DNA from: Actinobacteria bacterium UBA4719
GTDB lineage: Bacteria; Actinomycetota; Actinomycetes; Actinomycetales; Dermatophilaceae
NCBI GenBank assembly: GCA_002404345.1
Contig: DHJN01000003.1
Coordinates: 1-22,900, forward strand
Length of the DNA: 22,900 nucleotides
Direction of reading: 5' to 3'
In this document: positions 8,232 through 16,275 of the stretch, piece by piece
Layout: every line of letters begins with the position of its first letter
How positions within the stretch are numbered: position 1 is the first letter of the stretch
Program-made: the position numbers and the translations under genes
The notes under the pieces: generated by a model
The model's input: only the letters and a program-made list of their open reading frames with translations
Databases searched by the model: none
Told to the model about the DNA's origin: nothing

Positions 8232-10205
8232 GTGTCAGGAACCGCCGAGATAGTCAAGCGTTTGCTGATCGGTCGCGCGTTGGCCAGCGACCGTCATGAC
8301 GAACAGCTTTTGCCTAAGCGGCTTGCGCTGCCCGTCTTCTGTTCGGACCCGATCTCCTCGGTCGCCTACGCGACCGAACAGATCCTGCTGGTGGCCGGGT
8401 TGGGTGGTGCCGCATATCTTTCTCTGGCCTCACCAATCGCTGCGGCGGTCGTCGTCCTTCTCGCCATTGTGGTGCTGTCATACAGACAGACGTGTTACGC
8501 CTACCCCAGCGGCGGCGGAGCGTTCGTGGTCAGCTTGGACAACTTTGGGGAGAGGCCGGCCCTGATCGCCGGAGCCGCGCTTCTGGTCGACTACGTGATG
8601 ACGGTCGCGGTGTCCGTCGTCGCGGGCGTGCTTGCGATCACTTCCAGATTCCCGAACCTTCAAACCCACGCAGTGCTGATGTCCGTCGGCTTCGTGGCCT
8701 TGCTGGCTTTCGTGAATCTGCGAGGTCTGACGGAGAGCGGCAAGGCGTTCGCCATCCCCACCTATGCGTTCATCCTGTTGACATTTCTTCTCCTCGGAAC
8801 CGCCCTGTATCAGGCGACCCTCGGGACGGGACTGCCGCTCGCATCCGGGGCGGCCGAGCATCTCGTTGCCACTGAGAAGACTGGCGGCTTTCTCACCGTT
8901 CTCCTCGCCCTTCGTGCGTTCGCCTCCGGCTGTACCGCGCTCACAGGTGTCGAGGCAATCAGCAACGGCGTCCCCGCATTCCGTCCTCCCAAGGCCAAGA
9001 ACGCCGCGGCGACACTTGTGATGATGGGTGCGCTGGCGATCGGGATGTTCTCGGGCGTCACGGTGCTGGCTTTGCGCATGAAGGCACGGGCCTACCCCGA
9101 CGGGTTCCCCTCAGTCATCAGTCAGCTCGGCGCCGGGGTGTGGGGCTCGAACTCCTGGATCTACCTGCTGTTCCAGCTGGCGACCGCCTCGATCCTGATC
9201 CTGGCGGCCAACACAGCCTTCAATGGCTTTCCGGTCTTGGCCTCGATCCTTGCTCAACACCGGTACCTGCCTCGTCAGCTGCACAATCGCGGGGACCGCC
9301 TGGTCTTCAGCAACGGCGTCCTGTTGCTGGCAGGGTTCGCCATCGCATTGATCGTCGGATTCGACGCCAACATCGACAAACTCATTCAGCTCTACATCGT
9401 GGGCGTCTTCACGTCGTTCACGCTGAGCCAAGCAGGGATGGTCCGCCACTGGAACCGGCTCATCAGCGTCGAACGGAATGCCGCTACGCAGCGCTCTTAC
9501 CGCCGCTCTCAGATCATCAACGCCACTGGCGCCGCTGTCACCGGTTTGGTCCTCATCATCGTGGTGCGGTACAAGTTCACCGGCGGCGCCTACATCGCAA
9601 TGTTGGCGATGGCCGCGTTGTTTTTCGTGATGAAGGGGATCAACCGTCACTATCGCCGGGTTTCCGACGAGCTCGTGGTCGATGAGGGCGCTTCGTTGTT
9701 GCGTCCCAGTCGGATCCACGCCGTCGTTCTCGTGTCGCGAATCCATCTCCCTACGATGCGGGCTCTTGCTTACGCTCAAGCGACTCGACCGAGCGATCTG
9801 ACCGCGTTGACGGTCTCGGTTGACGCCGACGATGCGAAGGAGCTGCAGGAGGAGTGGTTTCGACGGGACATCGAGGTGCCCCTCACCATCATCGACTCGC
9901 CTTACCGGGAGATGACTCAGCCCATCCTGGAGTATGTGCGCAAGCTCAGGCGCGACAACCCGCGCGACGTCGTCACTGTGTTCATCCCCGAGTACGTCGT
10001 CGGCAGATGGTGGCAGCAGCTCCTTCATAACCAAAGCGCGCTACGACTCAAGAGCAGGCTGCTGTTCCAACCCGGTGTGATGATGATCAGTGTGCCCTAC
10101 CAACTGCGGTCAAAGCAGGGCAAGGACGGATGGGGAGTCACGCCCAACCCACGCGGGGAGGCACCCCCGCCCAGCGCAGCCGAAACTGCCGACCCACGCC
10201 CCTAA
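8232..10205 (+). CDS. kimA: KimA (YdaO)-type APC-superfamily potassium transporter
   Basis: The 657-residue protein resembles Bacillus KimA along its length: KRLLIGRAL at the N-terminus, CSDPISSVAYATEQILLV in the first helix, SYRQTCYAYPSGGGAFVVS, LLVDYVMTVAVSVVAGV and GCTALTGVEAISNGVPAF. The C-terminal cytosolic part also matches (WWQQLLHNQSALRLKSRLLF, then VPYQL). About twelve membrane helices occupy residues 30-470. The remainder is the cytosolic domain that in KimA contributes to the dimer and to c-di-AMP inhibition. KimA is a proton-coupled high-affinity potassium importer, so it complements the adjacent divergent Kdp pump. The GTG start at 8232 places KRLLIG at the family-typical position, although no strong ribosome binding site precedes it. 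A Pro-rich tail of about 30 residues extends beyond the Bacillus C-terminus. A general amino-acid permease annotation is the main alternative. Confidence 0.85.
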   Translation: MSGTAEIVKRLLIGRALASDRHDEQLLPKRLALPVFCSDPISSVAYATEQILLVAGLGGAAYLSLASPIAAAVVVLLAIVVLSYRQTCYAYPSGGGAFVVSLDNFGERPALIAGAALLVDYVMTVAVSVVAGVLAITSRFPNLQTHAVLMSVGFVALLAFVNLRGLTESGKAFAIPTYAFILLTFLLLGTALYQATLGTGLPLASGAAEHLVATEKTGGFLTVLLALRAFASGCTALTGVEAISNGVPAFRPPKAKNAAATLVMMGALAIGMFSGVTVLALRMKARAYPDGFPSVISQLGAGVWGSNSWIYLLFQLATASILILAANTAFNGFPVLASILAQHRYLPRQLHNRGDRLVFSNGVLLLAGFAIALIVGFDANIDKLIQLYIVGVFTSFTLSQAGMVRHWNRLISVERNAATQRSYRRSQIINATGAAVTGLVLIIVVRYKFTGGAYIAMLAMAALFFVMKGINRHYRRVSDELVVDEGASLLRPSRIHAVVLVSRIHLPTMRALAYAQATRPSDLTALTVSVDADDAKELQEEWFRRDIEVPLTIIDSPYREMTQPILEYVRKLRRDNPRDVVTVFIPEYVVGRWWQQLLHNQSALRLKSRLLFQPGVMMISVPYQLRSKQGKDGWGVTPNPRGEAPPPSAAETADPRP

Positions 10206-10853
10206 CGAACCCGCTCGACCGGTCGGCGGCGAGATCGGGCTCGGCTCCGCTCGCACGAGTGACAGTCGCTGGGCGACCTGCATTGGCGCGCGATCCCAGC
10301 CCTCATGGCCGGTCCGCGGCCTTGGAGTCGACGTCGGGACGCGACGCCTTGAACGCGAATCACTCGCTCGCTGGCTGTCCGATCGACGACGGTCAGCCCG
10401 CGGCCTCGAGAGGTGGCTGGCAGGTGCTGTTCCATGACGAGGCCTCCGGCGATGATCGCGTGAAGTCGAGCCAGTATGTCAGCTACCACTCTCGGTGTCG
10501 GAATAGCCAGGGTCATGGGCCGGGCCGCGATCGCGGTCACGCTGGCAAGGTCGACGGCGGATCAACGGACCGCCCGCCGGTGGCCACCTGTGGCGGGTCG
10601 TGATGGGCGCCACCACGGCACTCCAGCAGGTGACCTCAGTGCATCTTCCTTGGACCGACTGGAACGCCATTGGCACGCCCATCCGCCATGGTCGTGCAGC
10701 ACCTGGCCCTGGAGTCCGCCGGCCAGTGCGGACCGTGCCTTCAGCGCCGACCACAACAAGGAGCCGTTCCTGTCGATACCGGCCGCTTCACCGTCGCGGT
10801 TGCGCTGTCCTTCCGCTTGCCGACAGTGACGGCACTCCGTCACCCTTAGGAGC
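10206..10853. other. 648-bp stretch with no recognisable gene
   Basis: Several overlapping frames are open on both strands, but none has a good ribosome binding site, a known motif or a hydrophobic pattern like a real protein. The predicted proteins are Arg/Pro/Ser-rich, as expected for chance frames in GC-rich DNA. A perfect 10-bp palindrome CGACCGGTCG lies at 10216-10225, just after the kimA stop. The stretch could be a decayed gene, but I cannot identify an ancestor. Confidence 0.5.
10826..10843. promoter_or_regulatory. Perfect palindrome upstream of the winged-helix gene
   Basis: GTGACGG-CACT-CCGTCAC is a perfect 7-bp inverted repeat with a 4-nt spacer. It ends 10 nt before the ATG and abuts the ribosome binding site TTAGGAG. 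The position suits an autoregulatory operator for the downstream helix-turn-helix protein. A stem-loop acting on the mRNA is an alternative. No T tract follows, so an intrinsic terminator is unlikely. Confidence 0.5.
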
Positions 10854-11135
10854 ATGACGACTACACCACCACGCGATAAGTCCAAGGGCTTTGGAGTCCG
10901 TCAGCAGGCGTTGTTGGTCCTTATGGCCGATGGCCTGTTCAGGTCGGCCCTCGACGTGGAGGACGAAGGGCTTGGCTTCACTGAGGGTCAGGCCCGCGCC
11001 ACGATCCGGTCGCTTGAGAAACGGAAGTTGCTCGACGCGAGAGGGTTCAACGGAGGCAGTGTCCGTCGCGCGTTCGGATTGACGGACGCGGGCAGGGACG
11101 CCGCGGCTGGACTCATGGATGACGGAGGGCGTTAG
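10854..11135 (+). CDS. Small winged-helix DNA-binding-like protein
   Basis: The 93-residue soluble protein shows helix-helix-turn-helix spacing: RQQALLVLMADGLFRSALDV, then GFTEGQARATIRSLEKRKLL as the likely recognition part. SVRRAFGLTDAGRDAAAGL follows as the wing and last helix. The 'LTDAGR' ending is common in MarR/PadR-like winged helices. The ATG at 10854 has the site TTAGGAG at a good distance and sits just behind a palindrome that may be its operator. There is no ligand domain and no obvious partner. The convergent MFS exporter, ending 73 nt beyond, is a possible regulated neighbour. The family cannot be named from sequence alone. Confidence 0.7.
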   Translation: MTTTPPRDKSKGFGVRQQALLVLMADGLFRSALDVEDEGLGFTEGQARATIRSLEKRKLLDARGFNGGSVRRAFGLTDAGRDAAAGLMDDGGR

Positions 11136-11207
11136 CGTGAGTGGGCAGTCTCAACCTGCGTGGTGATAGAGGCAGGCGGCGATGCGGAGCGCGAGGCGCG
11201 CGGGCCG

Positions 11208-12680
11208 CTACCCCACCCGTTTTGGCAGGGCGAATACGAGGAGGAAGGCGACCACGGCGAACGCCGCACTCACGGCGAGGGCAGACGTGGCGCTGTGGGT
11301 GAATCCGACGGCGAGATCCGCCGCGGTCGGGCGTCCCTTAGCGGGAATCGAAAGGGTGCCGAAGAACACGCTGCCGATGATGGCGATACCAATCGCAGCG
11401 CCGAGACGCTGCATGGTGGCAATGACGCCGCTCGCCGCCCCAGCCTCGGCACGATCGACGGTAGCGATGATGAATTGGGCGTTGGGGGCGATGAATAGCC
11501 CGCTGCCGGTTCCGGCAACGAGGAGGGGTCCAAGCAGATCCCAGTTCGTAAGGTCACCCGCCGATACGAGCTGGAGCACGAGCCAGAGCGCGATGAGGCC
11601 GACCGCGACCATCCCGGTACCGATGACGAGCACGGTGCGGCCAAACCTGGCGGCGAGCGTGCTGCTCTGCGAGGCGCCGGCGATGTTCCCGAGCGCGAAG
11701 GGGATAGAGACGAGTCCGGATTCGAGGGCGGTGTGCCCAAGGCCGGCCTGCCACAGGATCGAGATCGTGAAGAAGATGCTCACGAATGCGGCGAAGTAGA
11801 CGAGAGCAAGGATCGTGCCACCGGTGAAGGCTGGGTGCGAGAACAGGTGGGGCGGAACCAGGGGGCTCTTACCGCGCTTGGCCACGACGATCTCCCAGGC
11901 GCCGAAGAGCGCGATCAGCGCCACGCCTCCGACGAGGGACAGGTATGTCCACACGGGCCAGCCCTGGTCCTGTCCCTCGATGAGTGGAACGAGGATCGCG
12001 ACGAGGCCGCCCGAAAGGAGCAAGAGACCGAGGAAGTCGACGCCCTCCGACATTCCCGGACTTTCGGAGCCCGATGGCAGCAGGAAGGCTGCTGCGATCA
12101 AGGCGACAATGCCGATTGGCAGGTTGACGACGAACACGAGGCGCCAGCCGTTGGTGTTGCCGAACGCCTGAATGAGTAGCCCGCCGATGAGGGGGCCCAG
12201 GGCTGAGGAGACGCCAATGACGGCGCCCATGATGGCGAAGGCCTTTCCGCGAGTGCGGCCAGTAAAGAGGAGCTGGATGTACGCGGTCACTGCAGGAACG
12301 TAGATGCCTCCGGCGAGTCCCTGGATGACCCTGGCGACGACGAGCTGGGTGCCGTCCTGGGCGAGCCCACAGGCCAGACTCGCAACAGTGAAAAGAGCGA
12401 GCCCGCTGAAGAAGACCCACTTGTGTCCCAAGCGGTCACCTAGCCGCCCCGCCGGGATGAGGGCGAGACCGAATGCGAGCGCGTAACCGGAAATGATCCA
12501 CGACAGGGTCGCCTCCGACGCGTCGAGGCTGGTGCGGATCGTCGGCAGGGCAACGTTGACGATCGTCGCGTCGAGTAGTGACATGAACATCCCGATCAGC
12601 AGCACACCGAGGGCCCGCCAGGCGCGACGCGGGGTGGCCCCAACACCGCTCGATGAGATGGTGGTCGCAGACAAGGTCAA
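11208..12680 (-). CDS. DHA2-family (EmrB/QacA-like) MFS drug exporter
   Basis: The 490-residue protein has the 14-helix layout of drug:H+ antiporter family 2. The N-terminal helix region LLIGMFMSLLDATIVNVALP carries the conserved Asp of DHA2 proteins. Motif A is GRLGDRLGHKWVFF (about residue 80), motif B lies in VVARVIQGLAGGIYVPA, and the antiporter motif C lies in GVSSALGPLIGGLLIQ (about residue 155). The start is TTG at 12680 with a good site GAAAGGACT 5-6 nt upstream; no better ATG is near. It is convergent with the winged-helix gene and divergent from the receiver-protein gene, with short tandem repeats in the divergent spacer. Substrate cannot be assigned. Confidence 0.9.
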   Translation of the reverse strand: MTLSATTISSSGVGATPRRAWRALGVLLIGMFMSLLDATIVNVALPTIRTSLDASEATLSWIISGYALAFGLALIPAGRLGDRLGHKWVFFSGLALFTVASLACGLAQDGTQLVVARVIQGLAGGIYVPAVTAYIQLLFTGRTRGKAFAIMGAVIGVSSALGPLIGGLLIQAFGNTNGWRLVFVVNLPIGIVALIAAAFLLPSGSESPGMSEGVDFLGLLLLSGGLVAILVPLIEGQDQGWPVWTYLSLVGGVALIALFGAWEIVVAKRGKSPLVPPHLFSHPAFTGGTILALVYFAAFVSIFFTISILWQAGLGHTALESGLVSIPFALGNIAGASQSSTLAARFGRTVLVIGTGMVAVGLIALWLVLQLVSAGDLTNWDLLGPLLVAGTGSGLFIAPNAQFIIATVDRAEAGAASGVIATMQRLGAAIGIAIIGSVFFGTLSIPAKGRPTAADLAVGFTHSATSALAVSAAFAVVAFLLVFALPKRVG

Positions 12681-12726
12681 GAGTCCTTTCGGGACAGGTT
12701 TTGGAGTACCGTTCAGTGTCGGTGTT

Positions 12727-12758
12727 TTTGTATGCGTCAGTGTTTGTATGCGTCAGTG
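12727..12758. repeat. Two perfect 16-bp tandem repeats in the MFS/receiver divergent spacer
   Basis: The unit TTTGTATGCGTCAGTG occurs twice without a spacer and is followed by the partial copy TTTTGCG. The stretch is AT-rich compared with its surroundings. It lies 47 nt upstream of the exporter TTG and about 40 nt upstream of the tiny ORF at 12797, where promoters or a regulator site would be expected. No palindrome is evident within the unit. Confidence 0.9.
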
Positions 12759-12796
12759 TTTTGCGTTTCTTCGAGAGCCTGATGGAGGTGAGTCCG

Positions 12797-12856
12797 GTGA
12801 CGTACGAAAGTTCGATGGTTTCGCAGCACGACCGTGTCGACGGGGCACACCAGTGA
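12797..12856 (+). CDS. Tiny 19-residue ORF coupled to the receiver gene
   Basis: A strong site GGAGGTGA ends 5 nt before a GTG that opens a 19-codon frame (VTYESSMVSQHDRVDGAHQ). Its TGA overlaps the GTG of the next gene as GTGA. The arrangement looks like translational coupling, since the receiver gene itself has no separate strong ribosome binding site. The peptide has no motif I recognise. It may be a leader peptide or the remnant end of a lost upstream gene. An ATG at 12782 in the same frame is an alternative start. Confidence 0.4.
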   Translation: MTYESSMVSQHDRVDGAHQ

Positions 12857-13227
12857 ACGCCCTCGTCGTCGAGGACGACACAGACGATCAGTTACTTGTG
12901 CAGGCCGTTTTCTACCCCGATTCCCGGTTCGTCCTCGCTGACGTGGCGCATTCCGCAGAACAAGCCCTTGAGCGTGCGCAAACGATACCGCCGGAGGTCA
13001 TCGTGCTCGATCACGGTTTGACCGGAGCGCTGCTTGGCCTCGATGCAGCGCCACGGCTCAAAGAGCTGGCTCCACAGGCGAAGATCATTCTGTTCACAGC
13101 CCACGCCGAGCTGCAGGCCCGAGCTGAAGCCGAGCCTGCGATTGACGCGTTCTTGCTCAAGACTGAGGCAATGCGGCTCCTGGCGTTGGCTCAACAGCTG
13201 ACCGGCTTGGGCCCGTCCGCGAACTGA
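12853..13227 (+). CDS. Stand-alone CheY-like receiver domain protein
   Basis: The 124-residue protein is a complete receiver domain and nothing else. It has the acidic pair in VVEDDTDD, the phospho-acceptor Asp in VIVLDHGLTG (about residue 53), Thr in IILFTAHAE and Lys in AFLLKTEA. There is no output domain, so it probably acts through protein contacts as in phosphorelays or stress-signalling modules. The same frame is open far upstream, but the domain begins at GTG 12853, which fits the GTGA overlap with the tiny ORF. No kinase gene is adjacent. It is convergent with the GH13 gene. Confidence 0.85.
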   Translation: MNALVVEDDTDDQLLVQAVFYPDSRFVLADVAHSAEQALERAQTIPPEVIVLDHGLTGALLGLDAAPRLKELAPQAKIILFTAHAELQARAEAEPAIDAFLLKTEAMRLLALAQQLTGLGPSAN

Positions 13228-13297
13228 CGTCCGGGCGCTGATTTCCGGGCGCTGATTTCCGCGAACTGACGTTCGGTCGCCTCGAGTTGACGTTCGG
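13217..13297. repeat. Mixed short repeats between the receiver and GH13 genes
   Basis: CCGCGAACTGACGTCCGG (13217-13234) recurs with one change at 13259-13276, and a shorter diverged copy, TTGACGTTCGG, ends at 13297. Between the first two copies, CCGGGCGCTGATTT is repeated perfectly in tandem (13231-13258). The first copy includes the last codons and TGA of the receiver gene. Local duplication of the gene end is the simplest origin. I see no terminator-like stem with a T tract here. Confidence 0.85.
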
Positions 13298-13304
13298 GGT
13301 GCCC

Positions 13305-15575
13305 TCAACCCTCGCCCTGACCTGGTTCGGTGCCTTCTGCGCGCGATACGAACAGAGACCTGCCTTGGTGGCCGTCAAGGGCGATGCTGAAGCTGTGGAG
13401 GTCGTCCACCTCGCCGATGACTTCGTCGGTGTACATGTCGAGCACGGCCGATCTGGGGTCCAGATGCGTCGAGTTGATCGTCCCCACGATGGGCTCCGAG
13501 CCGAAGTTCAGCACGGTCACCTGATGCTCGAGGGGGTTGCTGAGCCGGTGCACCATGACGAGCATCGCCTTGTTCGACACCTCCGGCACGTCGACCTGAG
13601 TGCTCGTGGCGATGCCGTAGCGGCTGCGCAGCGCAAGGATGCGTTGAAGCTGGGAGACGAACGAGGCCTGGTCCTTGAGCTGCTGGGGCAGCGGCCCGTA
13701 CATGCTCAGCGCCTTTGGCATCCCCGACCGTGGCTGCTCGGACTCGGCCTGAAGTCCCATGAGGTCGTAGGCGGATCGGTGGATCCAACGGGTGTCACCT
13801 GTCGCCAGAAGCGGTGCGATCTTCTCGGGGTCGAGGGTCAGCATGCCGAGCAGATCCCAGCCCGACACGGAGAAGACGCCCGGTTGCAGGGCGTTGAACA
13901 TGGCCAGCAGAAGGTGAGCCTGCCTGATCTTGCGGATCTGCTGATCACTGAGGTCGTCGATCGTTGCGTAACCCAGAGCGGCGGCGATCACTGTGCCCGT
14001 GGTTGAGGCGATCCCGTTCGTCGAGAAGATCTGGTTGTACGGCGCCGCCTCACCGGTCAGGCGATCGCAGAGATCGCCGCGGATGGTCACGGCGAGATCT
14101 CCGCCGGTGATCTCCTCACCGTGGTAGCTGAAGAGGTCATCCTTGTGCAGCGTGGTGAAGTGGACGAGCTCGTAAGTCAGCTCGTCATGGTTCTGCAGGG
14201 CGTGGACCAGCTGGACGGGGTTGACTCCAAGAGTCAGCGATGTGTTCAGCGTCAGCCGGAGGAACTCGGTGTCGGCCATTGCCAGCGCATGCTGATAGGC
14301 GGGACGGTTGATGAAGTCGTACGACAGATCGGCGCCGGCCTCCGAGGTGATCTTGATGTCGTCGATCGTCAGGTTCAGCTCCTGGAAGGTGAAGCCGCCG
14401 ACCTTGCGGACCATGCTGGCAATGAGCTGGTTCGCCGCATCTGAGAGGGGGTGGCCCTCCGACCAGGCGGGCAGTCCCTCGGCGCTCTTCTCCACGCCCA
14501 GGAAGCCATTGGCATCGAGGCGCAGGGCGCCCGACCCAAGGTCGGTGAGCGAGTGCAACGCGTCTCCGATGACCATGCGGACACCGGCAAAGGTCGGATC
14601 GAGCCAGTTGATCGACGGCTGCCCTTGCTTGAAGTAGTGCAGATAAACCCATCTGCGTTCGATGCCATCCGGACCGAGGACCTGCGCAGTGGTGCTCCAG
14701 TTCGTATCCTTGACCCCCGGCTGATGGAAGATCACCCGTTGCAGCTTGCCGATGATGTGGCCGGCCTTCACGAGGTGATCCTCGGTCTCGACGTCGATGT
14801 TGGTCGAGTCCCGGCCCTCCGGGACCTCTGGCAGCAGGTGCCAGTCGGCTGGGTCGATCTCGACCATGTGATAGATGCCCGGGTAGTTGGTCACCTTCAT
14901 CTCGGCCAGCCGGAAGTCCGCGCCCTTGCCCGTGTGTCCAGGAACGATGTCGTCGATGATGATCCCGCCGTGTTCGCCGGCGATCTCGCACATGGTCCGG
15001 AACTCGGCCTCCGTGCCGAACGCCGGGTCGATCTGGGTGCTGATGCGGTCGAAATGTCCGTCGACACTCGGTGTAGGTGACCAGCCGCGGATACCGCCTG
15101 CTCGTTTGACCGGGCCGGTGTGCAGCCCCTGGATCCCGATGCGCTGAAAGGCATCCCACAGCTGCGGGTCGCCGAGCGTGGCCAGGAAGGAGGAGCCAGG
15201 CCTGCCGATGACCGAGATGGGGTAGGCGGTGAACCAGACGGACGCTGTCTCGATTGCCGCGCGCGGGTCGGGTCTGGCGAAGGGGTTCTGGAACATGCTG
15301 CCCTGGCCGGAGAACTGCCTCGCGATGACGTTCGCGTCGTTGAGCATGGACTCCTGCCGTAGCCACGCGACGTATGACGGGTTCGAACCGATCGGCTCGC
15401 CGAGCTGTTCTGCGGTAGGAGTCTGCGCGCCACGTAAACGAGCCTTGGGCCGCAGTTGCCTTGGTCGCGCGGGATAGAACACCTCGGCGTACGAGATCTC
15501 GCTGGGTTCGAGAGGTTGGGGCGTCGTCACGTCGTCCTGGGTCACGTCGTCCTGGGTCACGCCGTCCTGGGTCAT
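13305..15575 (-). CDS. GH13-family enzyme, trehalose synthase/maltose glucosyltransferase-like
   Basis: The 756-residue cytosolic protein has an alpha-amylase-family barrel with the expected catalytic regions. Region II is ALRLDANGF with nucleophile Asp about 354, region III is FTFQEL with acid/base Glu about 399, and region IV is LQNHDELT with stabilising Asp about 464. Region I reads DDIVPGH, with Gly where Asn is usual. A beta-rich C-terminal domain follows ([20 protein letters not shown]). No signal peptide is seen. Similar actinobacterial proteins are annotated as trehalose synthases, which interconvert maltose and trehalose, but exact activity is not provable here. ATG 15575 has an ideal AGGAGGT site. 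Residues 2-17 are encoded by three 15-bp tandem repeats and are probably dispensable. No other trehalose or glycogen gene is adjacent. Confidence 0.75.
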   Translation of the reverse strand: MTQDGVTQDDVTQDDVTTPQPLEPSEISYAEVFYPARPRQLRPKARLRGAQTPTAEQLGEPIGSNPSYVAWLRQESMLNDANVIARQFSGQGSMFQNPFARPDPRAAIETASVWFTAYPISVIGRPGSSFLATLGDPQLWDAFQRIGIQGLHTGPVKRAGGIRGWSPTPSVDGHFDRISTQIDPAFGTEAEFRTMCEIAGEHGGIIIDDIVPGHTGKGADFRLAEMKVTNYPGIYHMVEIDPADWHLLPEVPEGRDSTNIDVETEDHLVKAGHIIGKLQRVIFHQPGVKDTNWSTTAQVLGPDGIERRWVYLHYFKQGQPSINWLDPTFAGVRMVIGDALHSLTDLGSGALRLDANGFLGVEKSAEGLPAWSEGHPLSDAANQLIASMVRKVGGFTFQELNLTIDDIKITSEAGADLSYDFINRPAYQHALAMADTEFLRLTLNTSLTLGVNPVQLVHALQNHDELTYELVHFTTLHKDDLFSYHGEEITGGDLAVTIRGDLCDRLTGEAAPYNQIFSTNGIASTTGTVIAAALGYATIDDLSDQQIRKIRQAHLLLAMFNALQPGVFSVSGWDLLGMLTLDPEKIAPLLATGDTRWIHRSAYDLMGLQAESEQPRSGMPKALSMYGPLPQQLKDQASFVSQLQRILALRSRYGIATSTQVDVPEVSNKAMLVMVHRLSNPLEHQVTVLNFGSEPIVGTINSTHLDPRSAVLDMYTDEVIGEVDDLHSFSIALDGHQGRSLFVSRAEGTEPGQGEG
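15526..15570. repeat. Three in-frame 15-bp tandem repeats at the GH13 N-terminus
   Basis: GTCACGTCGTCCTGG occurs twice, followed by one copy with a single change. On the coding strand each copy encodes V-T-Q-D-[DG], giving a repetitive acidic start directly after the ATG. A 15-bp unit keeps the frame when copies are gained or lost. Confidence 0.92.
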
Positions 15576-15761
15576 TCGACCTCCTGTTCTTGATCAGAGC
15601 GCATGAGGCTCCTCGTTCTTGGTCGAGTACCCGCTGCGAGCCTACGTGGGCATCGAGGGCCATATGCCCGGACCCTATGGGGGCGGCAGCATGCTCCGCC
15701 CTGGTGACTCAGTGACTCAGGTCACCGTGCAGGAGCACATTCCGCGAGGGTCGTCGACCTA

Positions 15762-15791
15762 TTGACCGGGCTTGTCAGCCGGGATCACAAT
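15762..15791 (+). promoter_or_regulatory. Possible promoter of the SPW-repeat gene
   Basis: TTGACC (15762-15767), an 18-nt spacer and CACAAT (15786-15791) resemble a housekeeping sigma-factor promoter, followed by an AT-rich stretch (TAATTT). The distance to the ATG at 15852 is about 60 nt. The match is moderate and untested. Confidence 0.35.
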
Positions 15792-15851
15792 TAATTTGCT
15801 CGGTCCGCCTCAGGAGCGACGGACCATCATCACGAGAGGTGGTTGGTTCGC

Positions 15852-16217
15852 ATGAGAAAGTGGACGCACCCACAGGGTCTTGCCGCACTCGTTGCGGGGA
15901 TCTATGCGGCGCTGTCCCCGATCTGGACTACGACGCCGACAGACAACAAGGCTCAGTACACGATGATCGCCCTAGGCGTCGTTACTGCGGCCGTGGCGCT
16001 GTTCTCCCTGGCCAGACCGGACAGGATTGCCTCCGAGGGACTCATCGCCTTGCTGGGCGTGCTCTTCGTCCTCTCGCCCTGGGTCATGGGATTCACCGAT
16101 TTCACCGCGTTGGCGCGGACCGCGTGGATCGTGGGAGTCGTGGCGCTGCTGGCGGGCGCCGCGGATGTGCAGATGACCCGCGCGGAGCACCGTGGTCATG
16201 GCGTGGTGGCCCACTAG
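15852..16217 (+). CDS. SPW-repeat integral membrane protein
   Basis: The 121-residue protein has four hydrophobic segments (about residues 8-25, 36-54, 63-81 and 86-106) and two copies of the SPW signature: AALSPIW near the end of helix 1 and VLSPWVMGF at the end of helix 3. This matches the SPW-repeat family of small bacterial membrane proteins of unknown function. ATG 15852 is preceded by GAGAGGTGG at about 9 nt; an in-frame TTG at 15843 is too close to that site. It is a single-gene unit between the divergent GH13 gene and a repeat-filled spacer. Confidence 0.85.
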   Translation: MRKWTHPQGLAALVAGIYAALSPIWTTTPTDNKAQYTMIALGVVTAAVALFSLARPDRIASEGLIALLGVLFVLSPWVMGFTDFTALARTAWIVGVVALLAGAADVQMTRAEHRGHGVVAH

Positions 16218-16275
16218 CAGGGAGGGTATTGATGGTGCGGGCTCGCGCGGTACGTTCGGGCGGGCCCGCACCGCC

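Noticed and set aside
10202..10885. Several 90-160 codon frames on both strands after kimA
   Set aside because: They overlap each other, lack ribosome binding sites and motifs, and have the composition of chance frames in GC-rich DNA.
12493..12852. N-terminal extension of the receiver gene to ATG 12493
   Set aside because: The extra residues overlap the divergent exporter start, are not receiver-like and would cross the promoter region; the domain begins at GTG 12853.
14185..15663. 492-codon minus-strand frame overlapping the GH13 gene
   Set aside because: It is an alternative frame of the same strand; the GH13 frame carries all catalytic motifs and the good ribosome binding site.
15703..15726. 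GTGACTCA direct repeat with GGTGAC/GTCACC arms upstream of the GH13 gene
   Set aside because: It is short, with no positional link to a promoter I can identify; weak evidence for an operator.
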